Below are positions 1 through 7,173 of a stretch of 19,815 bases of DNA, one piece after another. Position numbers and translations under genes: made by a program. How positions within the stretch are numbered: the first letter of the stretch is position 1; the number at the start of each line of letters is the position of its first letter. The stretch comes from JAAYYF01 sp040255585 (GTDB lineage: Bacteria; Deinococcota; Deinococci; Deinococcales; Trueperaceae): the NCBI GenBank assembly GCA_040255585.1, contig JBDZVI010000058.1:1-19815 (forward strand). Reading direction: 5' to 3'. The notes beneath the pieces are model-generated. The model did not search any database. It was not told where the DNA came from and saw nothing but the letters and a program-made list of their open reading frames with translations.

Positions 1-96
1 GCGTTCGGGTGCCTCGGTCCAGTTCGTGGTTCTGGCTGCGGTGCGTTCGCTCGAGGAAGCCTTGCCCGTGAACCGCCCCCGACGCGGAAAGCACGT

Positions 97-588
97 ATGC
101 TCCCTAGTCGGAACATGGTGACGTTCACGGCACGACAGGTAAGAGCGTTGCGGGCGGGCGCGACAGCGCACTTCGTATGCACCCTGGTGTTGCTGTTCCT
201 GAGCCTGCCGAGCTGGGCGTCCCATACGAACTTCCCTGGTCACCACCACCCGGAAGGCACCCCCGATCACGTTCACGGTCTTCAGCAGGTAGGCCTTGTC
301 AGCACGGCGATTCCCGCCGCGGCCGCCGACACGCTGCCTATGCCGTCGCCCGCATACTCGCTGCCTATGCCGGAAGAGCCGCGGCTCGCCACGTTCCTGT
401 TCCAACCGGCCTCGGCCCGAGCTCCACCGCGCCGGACACCACATGGCCCGACCAGACCCCGCTCGGTAAGGGCCGCGCATAGACGTACCCGGCACACGCT
501 GCGTAGCTATACCCGGCACACGCTCAGTCTTTCGAGGCGCCCGCGGACCTTCGGCGCCCACCACACACGCATTGGAGCCACCATATGA
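97..588 (+). CDS. Small secreted His-rich protein, putative copper-cluster member
   Basis: I do not recognise this 163-residue protein by family. It has a basic N-terminus and a hydrophobic stretch around residues 28-40 (FVCTLVLLFLSLPSWA), which looks like a signal peptide cleaved near WAS. A His-rich segment follows (SHTNFPGHHHPEGTPDHVH), able to bind metal in principle. The C-terminal half is Arg/Pro-rich, low complexity and contains a duplicated TRHTL. Its stop overlaps the next ATG (ATGA), so it is probably translationally coupled to two downstream secreted proteins, the second of which is CopC; a role in copper handling is inferred from that. ATG 97 has a weak GGAAAG 5 bases upstream; ATG 115 is an alternative start. 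The frame is open back to base 1, so an upstream start beyond the window is not excluded. The basic tail may reflect GC-rich drift rather than conserved sequence. Confidence 0.6.
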   Translation: MLPSRNMVTFTARQVRALRAGATAHFVCTLVLLFLSLPSWASHTNFPGHHHPEGTPDHVHGLQQVGLVSTAIPAAAADTLPMPSPAYSLPMPEEPRLATFLFQPASARAPPRRTPHGPTRPRSVRAAHRRTRHTLRSYTRHTLSLSRRPRTFGAHHTRIGATI

Positions 589-1031
589 GAAGACATCGGA
601 TCGCCACCGCCCTAGCGAGCGCCCTCGCCGCCACGGTCCTGACCTGCGGCGCCTACGCTCACCAATCGATCGCCGTCCTGGACAGTGCCTACACGGTCAT
701 CGTCGGCCTTCTCGTCAACCCCGCCTACAGTGGCCAGCTGAACGGCATCGACCTGGCGGTCAGGGACGCCGGCGGGCAGGCCGTTACGGGGCTCGAGAAG
801 AGCCTGACGGCCGTGGTCATAGCGCCGGACGGCAGCGAACTCACCCTCACCTTGCGCGCCAACTCGGCCAAGGAGGGTTGGTACACGGGCAACTTCATCC
901 CGTCCGTCCAGGGGAACTACACGTTCAGGGTGGGCGGCTTCATCGGTACCGAGAGCTTCGAGGCCTACTTCGACGAGCCGGCGCACAGCGATCCGGCGGT
1001 GCTTGACGCGTCCACCATCACCGTTCCATGA
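585..1031 (+). CDS. Secreted metal-associated beta-sandwich-like protein
   Basis: This 148-residue exported protein has a signal peptide (residues 1-25, cleavage likely after AYA), giving a mature chain that begins with His (HQSIAV). The segment with LLVNPAYSGQLNGIDLAV resembles small periplasmic proteins that I recall sitting beside copC genes, with a VGFLxEPAYxGxxNGVxLxV-type motif. The rest (DGSELTLTLRAN, GWYTGNFIPSVQGNYTFRVGG) looks like an Ig-like or FixH-like beta-sandwich. The exact role is unknown; periplasmic copper binding or delivery is an inference from the neighbour. A GGAG at 574-577 lies 7 bases before the ATG. It overlaps the preceding gene by ATGA and the following copC start in the same way, so the three genes form one operon. 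Confidence 0.75.
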   Translation: MRRHRIATALASALAATVLTCGAYAHQSIAVLDSAYTVIVGLLVNPAYSGQLNGIDLAVRDAGGQAVTGLEKSLTAVVIAPDGSELTLTLRANSAKEGWYTGNFIPSVQGNYTFRVGGFIGTESFEAYFDEPAHSDPAVLDASTITVP

Positions 1032-1486
1032 GGCGCGTCGCGTTGGTTGTCGCCGGCGCGCTCCTCGCCTTCGCGCAGGCGCACGCCTACCTCGAGACGT
1101 CGACGCCCGTCGCCGGCGCGGTGCTTGACCCCGCGCCGGCGGAGCTGGTCCTCGAGTTCAGCGAGGAGTTGGAGGTCGGCTTCTCGACGTTCAAGCTGTT
1201 CAGGCTCGATCACACGCTCGACGCATCCGACGCGGACTACGCCGCCAAGCTCAACGGCTTGGCAGCCCTGCTCGTCAACGAGGTCATCGGAGCCGCGGGG
1301 CCGGACGACCGGTCAGTCGCGTTCGACCTGAAACCCGCTCAGGGCAGGTCGGCGCAGGTGACGCTGACCCCCGAGGAGGCGCTGGCTCCCGGCAGTTACG
1401 TGCTCATGTGGCGCGTGCTCTCTGTCGACACGCACGTGCTTCAGGACTACCTGACTTTCACCGTGCTGGAGCCGGCGCCCCGCTAG
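1028..1486 (+). CDS. CopC-domain periplasmic copper-binding protein
   Basis: This is a 152-residue CopC/YobA-type protein. The signal peptide spans residues 1-18 (cleavage AQA before HAY), leaving His19 as the first mature residue; in CopC the N-terminal amine and His1 are Cu(II) ligands. The segment ETSTPVAGAVLDPAPAELVL is the usual CopC opening (S-x-P-x-x-G ... P ... L.F), and the C-terminal VLSVDTHVLQDYLTFTV corresponds to the canonical V-S-x-D-G-H-x(n)-F-x-V with the ligand His. Glycine of DGH is replaced by Thr, and the usual HPxSG is HVLQD. CopC binds copper in the periplasm and often hands it to the membrane protein CopD, but no copD follows: a strong hairpin lies 37 bases downstream. 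The start overlaps the preceding stop by 4 bases. Confidence 0.85.
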   Translation: MRRVALVVAGALLAFAQAHAYLETSTPVAGAVLDPAPAELVLEFSEELEVGFSTFKLFRLDHTLDASDADYAAKLNGLAALLVNEVIGAAGPDDRSVAFDLKPAQGRSAQVTLTPEEALAPGSYVLMWRVLSVDTHVLQDYLTFTVLEPAPR

Positions 1487-1523
1487 GGCGCCTGGAGAAG
1501 GGGACGGTCGCCGCGAGCGAACC

Positions 1524-1559
1524 GAGCGCGCGAGGTTCACGCAAGAGCCTCGCGCGCTC
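1524..1559. terminator. 12-bp hairpin between convergent copC and ybaK-type genes
   Basis: GAGCGCGCGAGG (1524-1535) is perfectly complementary to CCTCGCGCGCTC (1548-1559), with a 12-nt loop. It lies between two convergent genes and overlaps the stop codon of the minus-strand gene. There is no clear T-tract on either side, so a bidirectional terminator or 3'-end stabiliser is probable, not certain. Confidence 0.55.
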
Positions 1560-2067
1560 ACTCGGCCGTCTCTATGCCCGTGTCCTCACCGCGCCAACCG
1601 TTCGTGACCTCCACCCAGCCGAGCGCTCCTGAAGCCTGCTCCAGTTCGACCGGCGTGAACGGGACCGCCGACGCCGGCGTGCCGGCGGCCGGGTAGACCA
1701 CCTCGAAGCGCCGAAGCGACTCGTCCAGGTAGACCCGCACATCGGGCGGGTTGGCGAACGGGCAGACGCCACCCACCGGGTGACCGGTCAGCGCCTCCAC
1801 GTCGTCGGCCGCCAGCATCTTCGGTTTCCCGCCGAAACGGCGTTTGAACGAGCCGTTGTGCAACCTGGCGTCGCCTGCTGCGACCACGAGTAGCGCCCGC
1901 CCTTGGTCCTCTGGGTCGTAGAACGCCAGGGTCTTCGCGATCCGCGCAGGCTCCGTCCCGACCTTCTCGGCGGCCAACGCCACGGTGGCGCTGGACTCCG
2001 CGAACTCCAGGACCGCATCCGCCTTCCCGTAACGCCTTAGGTGCTCCTTCACCGTTCGCAAGGACAT
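1558..2067 (-). CDS. YbaK/EbsC-family aminoacyl-tRNA deacylase
   Basis: This 169-residue protein belongs to the YbaK/EbsC/ProX-type editing-domain family, free-standing enzymes that hydrolyse misacylated tRNAs (for example Cys-tRNA-Pro or Ala-tRNA-Pro). Recognisable features are the substrate-pocket lysine in ARIAKTLAF (Lys45), the strand with ALLVVAAGDARL, and the signature TGHPVGGVCPFA (residues 94-104). The family is normally about 150-170 residues, so this is full length. Which amino acid is removed cannot be told from sequence. It is transcribed divergently from trmH, another tRNA-acting enzyme, with 59 bases between the start codons. The ATG sits exactly 6 bases after a TAAGGT box and no Shine-Dalgarno is present, which supports this start and a leaderless mRNA. 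Confidence 0.88.
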   Translation of the reverse strand: MSLRTVKEHLRRYGKADAVLEFAESSATVALAAEKVGTEPARIAKTLAFYDPEDQGRALLVVAAGDARLHNGSFKRRFGGKPKMLAADDVEALTGHPVGGVCPFANPPDVRVYLDESLRRFEVVYPAAGTPASAVPFTPVELEQASGALGWVEVTNGWRGEDTGIETAE

Positions 2068-2073
2068 CCGTGT

Positions 2074-2079
2074 ACCTTA
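2074..2079 (-). promoter_or_regulatory. Leaderless -10 box (TAAGGT) of the ybaK-type gene
   Basis: On the minus strand TAAGGT is followed by 6 bases (ACACGG) and then the ATG at 2067. This TANNNT-N6-RTG geometry puts the transcription start on or next to the start codon. No good -35 is visible. Confidence 0.65.
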
Positions 2080-2114
2080 ACCGCTCCCGCGCCTCGGAGC
2101 ACCGACCGGCCGGT

Positions 2115-2120
2115 TATCCT
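2115..2120 (+). promoter_or_regulatory. Leaderless -10 box (TATCCT) of trmH
   Basis: TATCCT is followed by CCCCGC (6 bases) and ATG at 2127. There is no Shine-Dalgarno. This fixes the trmH start at 2127 instead of the earlier in-frame ATG at 2070. Confidence 0.65.
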
Positions 2121-2126
2121 CCCCGC

Positions 2127-2759
2127 ATGACCTTGCGGCGCCGTGAGCGCATCCACGACGTTCTCGCGAAACGCCAGAGAGACCTGACCGTGCTCGCCGA
2201 GGAGGTGCACAAGCCGCACAACCTCTCCGCCATCCTGAGAAGCTGCGACGCCGTCGGCATCGGCACGGTGCACGCCGTCAAGCCGACGGGGGGCGTGGCC
2301 ACCTTCAGCGCGACGAGCGCCAGCGCCGACAAGTGGGTGGAACTGGTCGTGCACCCCGGCGTAGACGCTGCGATAGCCGCCGTCAAGGCGGCGGGCATGC
2401 GGGTATATGCCGCGCACCTCTCATCCGAGGCCGTCGATTACCGGGCCGTGGACTACACCGTGCCGTGCGCCGTTCTCCTAGGCAACGAGAGGGATGGCGT
2501 CAGCCCAGGCGCGGCCGCGCTCGCCGACCAGCACGTCATCATCCCGATGCTCGGCATGGTGCAGTCGCTCAACGTCAGCGTGGCCGCCGCCGTGATCCTG
2601 TTCGAGGCCCAACGTCAGCGCTTGGCCGCCGGCAAGTACGACCACCCCAGCCTGAGCGCCGAGGAGCTGCGGGAACTCGCGCTCAGGTGGTTGCCGCGGT
2701 GGGCCACCTCAGGAGAGGTTGATCCTCCGCTCACCGGACTCACGGAGGATATCGACTAG
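2127..2759 (+). CDS. trmH: tRNA (guanosine-18-2'-O)-methyltransferase TrmH
   Basis: TrmH is a SPOUT-class (trefoil-knot) enzyme that methylates the 2'-OH of G18 in the tRNA D-loop using S-adenosylmethionine. All three SpoU motifs are present in this 210-residue protein: motif 1 HNLSAILRSCDAVG with the catalytic Arg (Arg38) and Asn32; motif 2 AVLLGNERDGVS with Glu121; motif 3 IPMLGMVQSLNVSVAAAVIL (140-159) with Ser147 and Asn149 at the knot. By memory it is very close to Thermus thermophilus TrmH along its whole length, including RQxDLTVLxExVHKPHNLSA. The start at 2127 is chosen because it follows a leaderless -10 box by 6 bases and matches the family N-terminus. The sugar dehydrogenase promoter is embedded at its stop codon. 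There is an acidic tail (GLTEDID). Confidence 0.93.
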   Translation: MTLRRRERIHDVLAKRQRDLTVLAEEVHKPHNLSAILRSCDAVGIGTVHAVKPTGGVATFSATSASADKWVELVVHPGVDAAIAAVKAAGMRVYAAHLSSEAVDYRAVDYTVPCAVLLGNERDGVSPGAAALADQHVIIPMLGMVQSLNVSVAAAVILFEAQRQRLAAGKYDHPSLSAEELRELALRWLPRWATSGEVDPPLTGLTEDID

Positions 2760-2762
2760 GCT
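2757..2762 (+). promoter_or_regulatory. Leaderless -10 box (TAGGCT) overlapping the trmH stop codon
   Basis: TAGGCT begins with the trmH TAG stop (2757-2759), and the ATG at 2769 follows after exactly 6 bases (CTAGGC). The spacing matches the other leaderless promoters in the window. The downstream gene may therefore be transcribed both by read-through and from its own start. Confidence 0.6.
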
Positions 2763-2768
2763 CTAGGC

Positions 2769-3932
2769 ATGACCGACAAGCCTCAACCCCCGAAGTACCG
2801 GCGCGGACCAGGCGGTTACGTCGGCGCGTTCACCGCCCTAGCCTTCACGTTGGCCCTAGCCGCTTGCACCCAGAACGTGACCGCTCAACGGCTCGTGCCC
2901 GTGGCGGACGGGATCAGGCAGCCCGTCGTCATCACCAACGCCGGGGACGAGCGCCTGTTCGTGGCAGAGCAGAGCGGCGCCATCCGAGTGATCAGCAGCG
3001 GCGAGCTGCTCCGCGACCCGTTCCTCGACCTTTCCGGCGAGCTCAGCACGGGGGGCGAGCGCGGCCTGCTCGGCCTCGCTTTCCCGTCCGATTACCAGGA
3101 GACCGGACGCTTCTACGTTTACTACACTGGCGACGGCGGCCAGAGCGTCCTCTCTCGTTTCAGCGTCACGCCGGGCAACCCCAACCGCGCCAACCCCGAT
3201 TCGGAAGAGGTCCTCCTCACGCAGGAGCAGCCGTTCTCCAACCACAACGGCGGCCAGATCGTGTTCGGACCGGACGGCTACCTGTACGTGGGGCTCGGCG
3301 ACGGTGGCAGCGGTGGCGACCCGCAAGGCAACGGACAGAACCTCGGTACGTTCCTCGGCAAGCTGCTGCGCCTGGACGTGTCGGGCGACGCCGGCTACGC
3401 CGTCCCGCCCAGCAACCCCTTCGTCGATCGTGACGGCGCGCGCGACGAGATCTGGGCGTACGGACTGCGCAACCCGTGGCGTTTCTCTTTCGATAGGGAG
3501 ACGGGCGACCTCTACATCGCGGACGTTGGCCAAGACGCTTATGAGGAAGTCAACTTCGTGGCGGCGGGCACGGGCGCCGGGCTCAACTACGGTTGGAAGG
3601 TCATGGAGGGCCTGCACTGCTACGAGGCCTCCGACTGCGACCAGGCCGGGCTTACGCTCCCGGTGATCGAGTACCCGCACGGTCCGCAGTGGGGCACGTC
3701 GATCACGGGCGGTTACGTGTATCGCGGGTCGGACGTTCCCGCTCTGCAAGGTAGCTACGTGTTCGCAGACTTCGTGTCCGGCCGCGTTTGGAGCGCCAGC
3801 GCGGAGGGCGGCTGGGCCCCCAAACCGCTCTTCGAGACGGGCTTCAACGTGAGCACGTTCGGTGAGGACGCCGCCGGGGAGCTGTACGTGGCGGCTTACG
3901 ACAGCGGCATGATCTACCGCGTCGGTCGTTGA
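2769..3932 (+). CDS. PQQ-dependent sugar dehydrogenase-like lipoprotein
   Basis: This 387-residue protein is a six-bladed beta-propeller of the soluble glucose/aldose sugar dehydrogenase (GSDH/YliI/HHIP-like) family, which uses PQQ to oxidise sugars or related substrates outside the cytoplasm. It begins with a long basic n-region, a hydrophobic segment (20-32) and a lipobox LAAC, so Cys33 is probably lipidated. Family motifs are seen in order: ERGLLGLAFPSDY (97-109), SNHNGGQIVFGPDGYLYVGL (157-176, with catalytic His159), GKLLRLDVSG, YGLRNPWRFSFD (231-242) and TGGYVYRG (313-320). Cys284 and Cys290 could form a disulfide. The substrate is unknown and PQQ use is inferred from the family. It has its own leaderless start on top of the trmH stop and ends at a strong terminator. 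Confidence 0.88.
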   Translation: MTDKPQPPKYRRGPGGYVGAFTALAFTLALAACTQNVTAQRLVPVADGIRQPVVITNAGDERLFVAEQSGAIRVISSGELLRDPFLDLSGELSTGGERGLLGLAFPSDYQETGRFYVYYTGDGGQSVLSRFSVTPGNPNRANPDSEEVLLTQEQPFSNHNGGQIVFGPDGYLYVGLGDGGSGGDPQGNGQNLGTFLGKLLRLDVSGDAGYAVPPSNPFVDRDGARDEIWAYGLRNPWRFSFDRETGDLYIADVGQDAYEEVNFVAAGTGAGLNYGWKVMEGLHCYEASDCDQAGLTLPVIEYPHGPQWGTSITGGYVYRGSDVPALQGSYVFADFVSGRVWSASAEGGWAPKPLFETGFNVSTFGEDAAGELYVAAYDSGMIYRVGR

Positions 3933-3964
3933 GCCGCCCCCAGCGGCCGTCATCCGAAACGTCG

Positions 3965-3994
3965 CGGGCGCCGGGCTTTTAGGCCCGGCGCCCG
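3965..3994. terminator. Strong 12-bp hairpin terminator between convergent genes
   Basis: CGGGCGCCGGGC (3965-3976) and GCCCGGCGCCCG (3983-3994) form a perfect 12-bp stem with a 6-nt loop (TTTTAG). On the plus strand it is followed by TTCGTTCGT, a weak T-rich tail. It separates the sugar dehydrogenase (+) from the P1 peptidase (-) and probably serves both. Confidence 0.75.
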
Positions 3995-4038
3995 TTCGTT
4001 CGTACGTGGGCGTGACGACGCCCAAGACACCCGGCCGA

Positions 4039-4962
4039 CTAGGCGCCGGCCTCTCGACCGGCGAGCACGCCCTTGACGAGCGCCGCGGCCACGACTTCCT
4101 GAACGGCAACGGAGAGGGCCGCGAGAGGCACTTCCGGACCCGTTCCGGTCGAGAGCACGAAGGCGCTGTCGCCATCGAAGACCGTGTGTGATGGGCGGGT
4201 GACCCTCGCGATGCCGATGTGGGCGCTCGTCGCGAGCGCGTTGGCCTGAGCTTTCGTGAGGGGCGCATCCGTGGCGACGAGCACCAACGTCGTGTTGCTG
4301 CCAGGCATGGCGGCGAAACCGGTGGCGGCGGCGAGGCCGAGCGTCTCCGGCACGCCGGCGACGAGCTTGCCCGTGTCGGGGTCCACCACGTTGCCTGCGG
4401 CGTTGCTGATGCCGATCGCCGCGATGACCGCGCCGCCCACCTGCACGGCGTGGCTGCCCAGGCCGCTGTCTGTGGCTTGGTCGGGGCCGCGCAGCTTGCC
4501 GACGGTCGCGCCAGTCCCGGCGCCTACCCGGCCCTGCTGGACTGGTGCGTCGGTGGCGGCGACGGCGGCGGCTCGACCGGCGGCGGCGTCGGGCCGCACC
4601 TTCGCCGAACCGACCGCGAGGTCGAACAGCACCGCCGCGGGCACGATGGGCACGCGCGCCACACCCGTGTCGAAGCCGCGACCTTGCTCCTCCAGCCAGA
4701 GCATGACGCCGTCGGCCGAGGCCAGCCCGAATGCGCTGCCACCCGTGAGGACGACCGCGTCGACCGTCTGGACCGTCTTGTCGGGCTGCAGGAGGACGTA
4801 CTCGCGCGAGCCGGGGGCCGGACCAAGCGCTACTCCGGAGGCGACGCAGCCGCCTTCCGGCGTGAGCACGACGGTGCAACCGGTACGGGCCTCGAGATCG
4901 GTGTGATGGCCGACCCTGAGGCCGGCCACGGCGGTGAGGGTCTCGTTCCGGAGCGCGTTCAT
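4039..4962 (-). CDS. P1-family (DmpA/NylC-like) self-processing peptidase
   Basis: This 307-residue protein belongs to the MEROPS S58/P1 family of Ntn-type aminopeptidases and amidases (DmpA, BapA, NylC), made as one chain that cleaves itself to expose a Ser or Thr nucleophile. The segment AAMPGSNTTLVLVATDAP (residues 217-234) matches the NylC-type processing site, with predicted cleavage between Asn223 and Thr224, giving chains of about 223 and 84 residues. Other conserved parts are GLRVGHHTD (14-22), TGGSAFGLASADGVM and VGAGTGATVGK. No signal peptide is seen, so it is probably cytoplasmic. Natural substrates are uncertain: D-aminopeptides, beta-peptides or cyclic amides are known in the family. 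The ATG overlaps the upstream PBP stop (TGATG), so it is coupled to peptidoglycan synthesis; processing of wall-derived peptides is a possible but unproven job. Confidence 0.85.
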   Translation of the reverse strand: MNALRNETLTAVAGLRVGHHTDLEARTGCTVVLTPEGGCVASGVALGPAPGSREYVLLQPDKTVQTVDAVVLTGGSAFGLASADGVMLWLEEQGRGFDTGVARVPIVPAAVLFDLAVGSAKVRPDAAAGRAAAVAATDAPVQQGRVGAGTGATVGKLRGPDQATDSGLGSHAVQVGGAVIAAIGISNAAGNVVDPDTGKLVAGVPETLGLAAATGFAAMPGSNTTLVLVATDAPLTKAQANALATSAHIGIARVTRPSHTVFDGDSAFVLSTGTGPEVPLAALSVAVQEVVAAALVKGVLAGREAGA

Positions 4963-7160
4963 CAGCCGGTCCCTTCGAGGTAGTTCCCCACGTCGCGCGG
5001 GTCGACCTCGATGATCTCGATGCGGTCGGGCGGCGTGTCGACCGTCGCCCGCTTCCCGGTGGCGGTGTCTATCGGAAGGCTCAGCTTGATGGCGGCGTCC
5101 AGGCCGCCACCCGCGGCCGTGTCGGTCGCGCGGAACGCGGCCCGTACCCCGCCGCTGCCGACGGCTCCCGTCTTGAGGTCCATGTTCTTGAAAACGATGC
5201 CTTCCGGGACCGGGAAGCCCTCGCCGGTGGCCGGGCTCCCCCTGAGCGCCGCGGTGACGAAGTCGTTCCAGACGTAGATGGGTTGGCGTGAGCTGTTGAC
5301 TTGGTCGGTGTTGCCGTTGCTGAGGGTCATACGGCTCGGCAGGCTCGTCGGGAGGTCGTTGCCGATCCACACGGCGGCGACCATGCCGGGCGTCATGCCG
5401 ACGAACCAGATGTCGTTCTCATCGTTGGTCGTGCCGGTCTTGCCCGCGATCCACCGACCCGGGACGGACGCGCGGTTCGAGAGGCCGTAGGCGGGTTCGC
5501 GGTCCGCCACGTTGCCGTGCATCATGTCGAGCATGATGTAGGCCGTCTGCTCGCTCCACACGCGCGCCGAACGCGGCTCCGCCTGATACAGGACGTTGCC
5601 GTCGGCATCCTCGACGCGCTCGATGAAGTACGGCTCTATGTACACGCCGCCGTTGGCGAAGGCGGCCATGGCCGCGGTGTGCTGCAGGGGCGTGACCTCG
5701 AAGGAGCCGAGCGCCATGGCGTAGTAGGGCTTCACGTCGTAGCCGAGCTCGCGCGCCTTCTCCGCCACCGCGTCGACACCGGCCGCCTCCAGGGCCTTGA
5801 CAGCAGGGATGTTGCGGCTCCGGTTCAGGCTCGCCCTGATCGTCTGGAAGCCGTCGTAGGTGTGGTCGTGGTTGCCCGGCTCGTACGCCGGCTGGCCGCG
5901 GATCAGGAACTTCGTAGGCTCGTCAACCAGGATGGTGGACTGGTTCATGGCGCCCTGCTCGATGGCGGTGGCGTACACGATGGGCTTGAACGAGCTGCCC
6001 GGTTGCCTGAGGGCCATCGTGGCGCGGTTGAACTCGCCGGGGGGCACGCCCTCGACGAGCCTCTGCCCGACCATGGCGAGGACGGCGCCCGTGCTCGGGT
6101 CGATGCCGACGACGGCCAGCTGGGCTCCAGGCGGCACCTCGCCGTTCAGGCTGGCCTGGTTGGCGGCCACCTGCGCCTGCACGTCGATGGTGGTCGTGAC
6201 CCTGAGGCCGCCGATGCCGAACACGACGCTCTCGCCGTAGCGCTGGGTGAGCCAGTTGCGCACGGCGATCAGCACGTCGCGGGAGAGGTCCGAGCTCACG
6301 CTCGACTGGACGACGACCTCCGCACCGGTCCTCACGGCCGTGACGATGTTGCCTTGACCGTCGTAGGCGACGTCCCACCCAAGCGGCTCGAGGGGGTAGC
6401 GCCAGGTGCGGTCGGCCGTCTCCTGGCTGATGGTGCCTTGCCTGACCATCTTGTCGAGGACCTCGCGGATGCTGCGGCGGGTCGTGACGATGTCGTCGTG
6501 GCGCGCGTTCGGGGCCGGGATGAGCCTGGCCAGGTACAGCCCTTCCGCGAGGTTGAGCTCTATGGGATCCTTGCCGAAGTAGGTCTGGGCCGCGGCTCGG
6601 ATACCGTAGACGTTGCCGCCCCAGAAGACCATGTTGATGTAGCGCTGCAGGATCTCGGGCTTCGTGAGCCGCCGCTCGAGCTCGAGGGCGAGCATGATCT
6701 CCTTGATCTTGCGCTCGAGCGATCGCTCCGAACGGATGTCGTGCAAGACGAGGTTCTTGATGACCTGCGTCGTGATGGTCGAGCCGCCGCGCGAAGCGTC
6801 GCCGAGGAACTCCTCGTAGACCGCCTTGAAGAAGCCGGGCGCGTCGACCCCGTAGTGGCGATAGAACTGGTCGTCCTCGTAGGCGACGATGGCCTGCAGC
6901 GCCGCCGGCGACACCTCGTCGAGCCGCACGGGGATGCGGTTGGTCGACTCGCGCCCCTCCCCCGTCACCGGAACGATGGCGCCGATGGGCGTGACCCCGT
7001 CGCGGGCGAACACCTGCGACGTGGCCGAGAACTCCAGCGCGTCAAGCGACTCGAGCGACGGCAGCTCCTGCGCCCACTTCAACCCGGATGAGGCCAACAG
7101 CGCCCCGACCGACAGCGCCGCCGTCAGGAGCAGCAGGAACAGGCCTTGGACTAACTTCAC
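4962..7160 (-). CDS. Class A penicillin-binding protein (PBP1A-type)
   Basis: This is a bifunctional peptidoglycan synthase with an N-terminal membrane anchor (residues 5-25), a GT51 glycosyltransferase domain (about 80-250) and a transpeptidase domain (about 340-650). GT51 motifs are YEDDQFYRHYG (catalytic Glu95), RGGSTITTQVIKN (124-136) and RKIKEIMLALELERRLTK. Transpeptidase motifs are GSSFK (Ser389 and Lys392 of SxxK), SRN (SxN) and KTGTT starting at Lys574. From the GTG at 7160 it is 732 residues. I chose that start because TAGCAT lies 7 bases upstream, as for other leaderless genes here, giving a natural MKLVQGLFLL N-terminus. The ATG at 7169 has neither a -10 box nor a Shine-Dalgarno, and the ATG at 7268 would add an unlikely basic leader. 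The P1 peptidase overlaps its stop codon. Confidence 0.92.
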   Translation of the reverse strand: MKLVQGLFLLLLTAALSVGALLASSGLKWAQELPSLESLDALEFSATSQVFARDGVTPIGAIVPVTGEGRESTNRIPVRLDEVSPAALQAIVAYEDDQFYRHYGVDAPGFFKAVYEEFLGDASRGGSTITTQVIKNLVLHDIRSERSLERKIKEIMLALELERRLTKPEILQRYINMVFWGGNVYGIRAAAQTYFGKDPIELNLAEGLYLARLIPAPNARHDDIVTTRRSIREVLDKMVRQGTISQETADRTWRYPLEPLGWDVAYDGQGNIVTAVRTGAEVVVQSSVSSDLSRDVLIAVRNWLTQRYGESVVFGIGGLRVTTTIDVQAQVAANQASLNGEVPPGAQLAVVGIDPSTGAVLAMVGQRLVEGVPPGEFNRATMALRQPGSSFKPIVYATAIEQGAMNQSTILVDEPTKFLIRGQPAYEPGNHDHTYDGFQTIRASLNRSRNIPAVKALEAAGVDAVAEKARELGYDVKPYYAMALGSFEVTPLQHTAAMAAFANGGVYIEPYFIERVEDADGNVLYQAEPRSARVWSEQTAYIMLDMMHGNVADREPAYGLSNRASVPGRWIAGKTGTTNDENDIWFVGMTPGMVAAVWIGNDLPTSLPSRMTLSNGNTDQVNSSRQPIYVWNDFVTAALRGSPATGEGFPVPEGIVFKNMDLKTGAVGSGGVRAAFRATDTAAGGGLDAAIKLSLPIDTATGKRATVDTPPDRIEIIEVDPRDVGNYLEGTG

Positions 7161-7167
7161 GCCCACC

Positions 7168-7173
7168 ATGCTA
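7168..7173 (-). promoter_or_regulatory. Leaderless -10 box (TAGCAT) of the PBP gene
   Basis: On the minus strand TAGCAT is followed by GGTGGGC (7 bases) and GTG at 7160. The same TANNNT-N7-RTG spacing is seen at trpL and glmM. If right, it excludes the ATG at 7169, whose AT lies within the box. Confidence 0.5.

Noticed and set aside
1..121. Possible C-terminus of an upstream gene ending at TGA 119-121 (…SLEEALPVNRP…)
   Set aside because: Only about 39 codons are visible, it would overlap the first called gene, and no motif supports it, so it is not annotated.
2856..4268. A 470-codon minus-strand open frame opposite the sugar dehydrogenase
   Set aside because: It is an antisense shadow of a clear family member in GC-rich DNA; its translation is Arg/Ala/Val-rich with no recognisable domain.
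5301..7091. A 596-codon plus-strand open frame opposite the PBP gene
   Set aside because: The PBP on the other strand has all expected motifs; the antisense frame is a compositional shadow.
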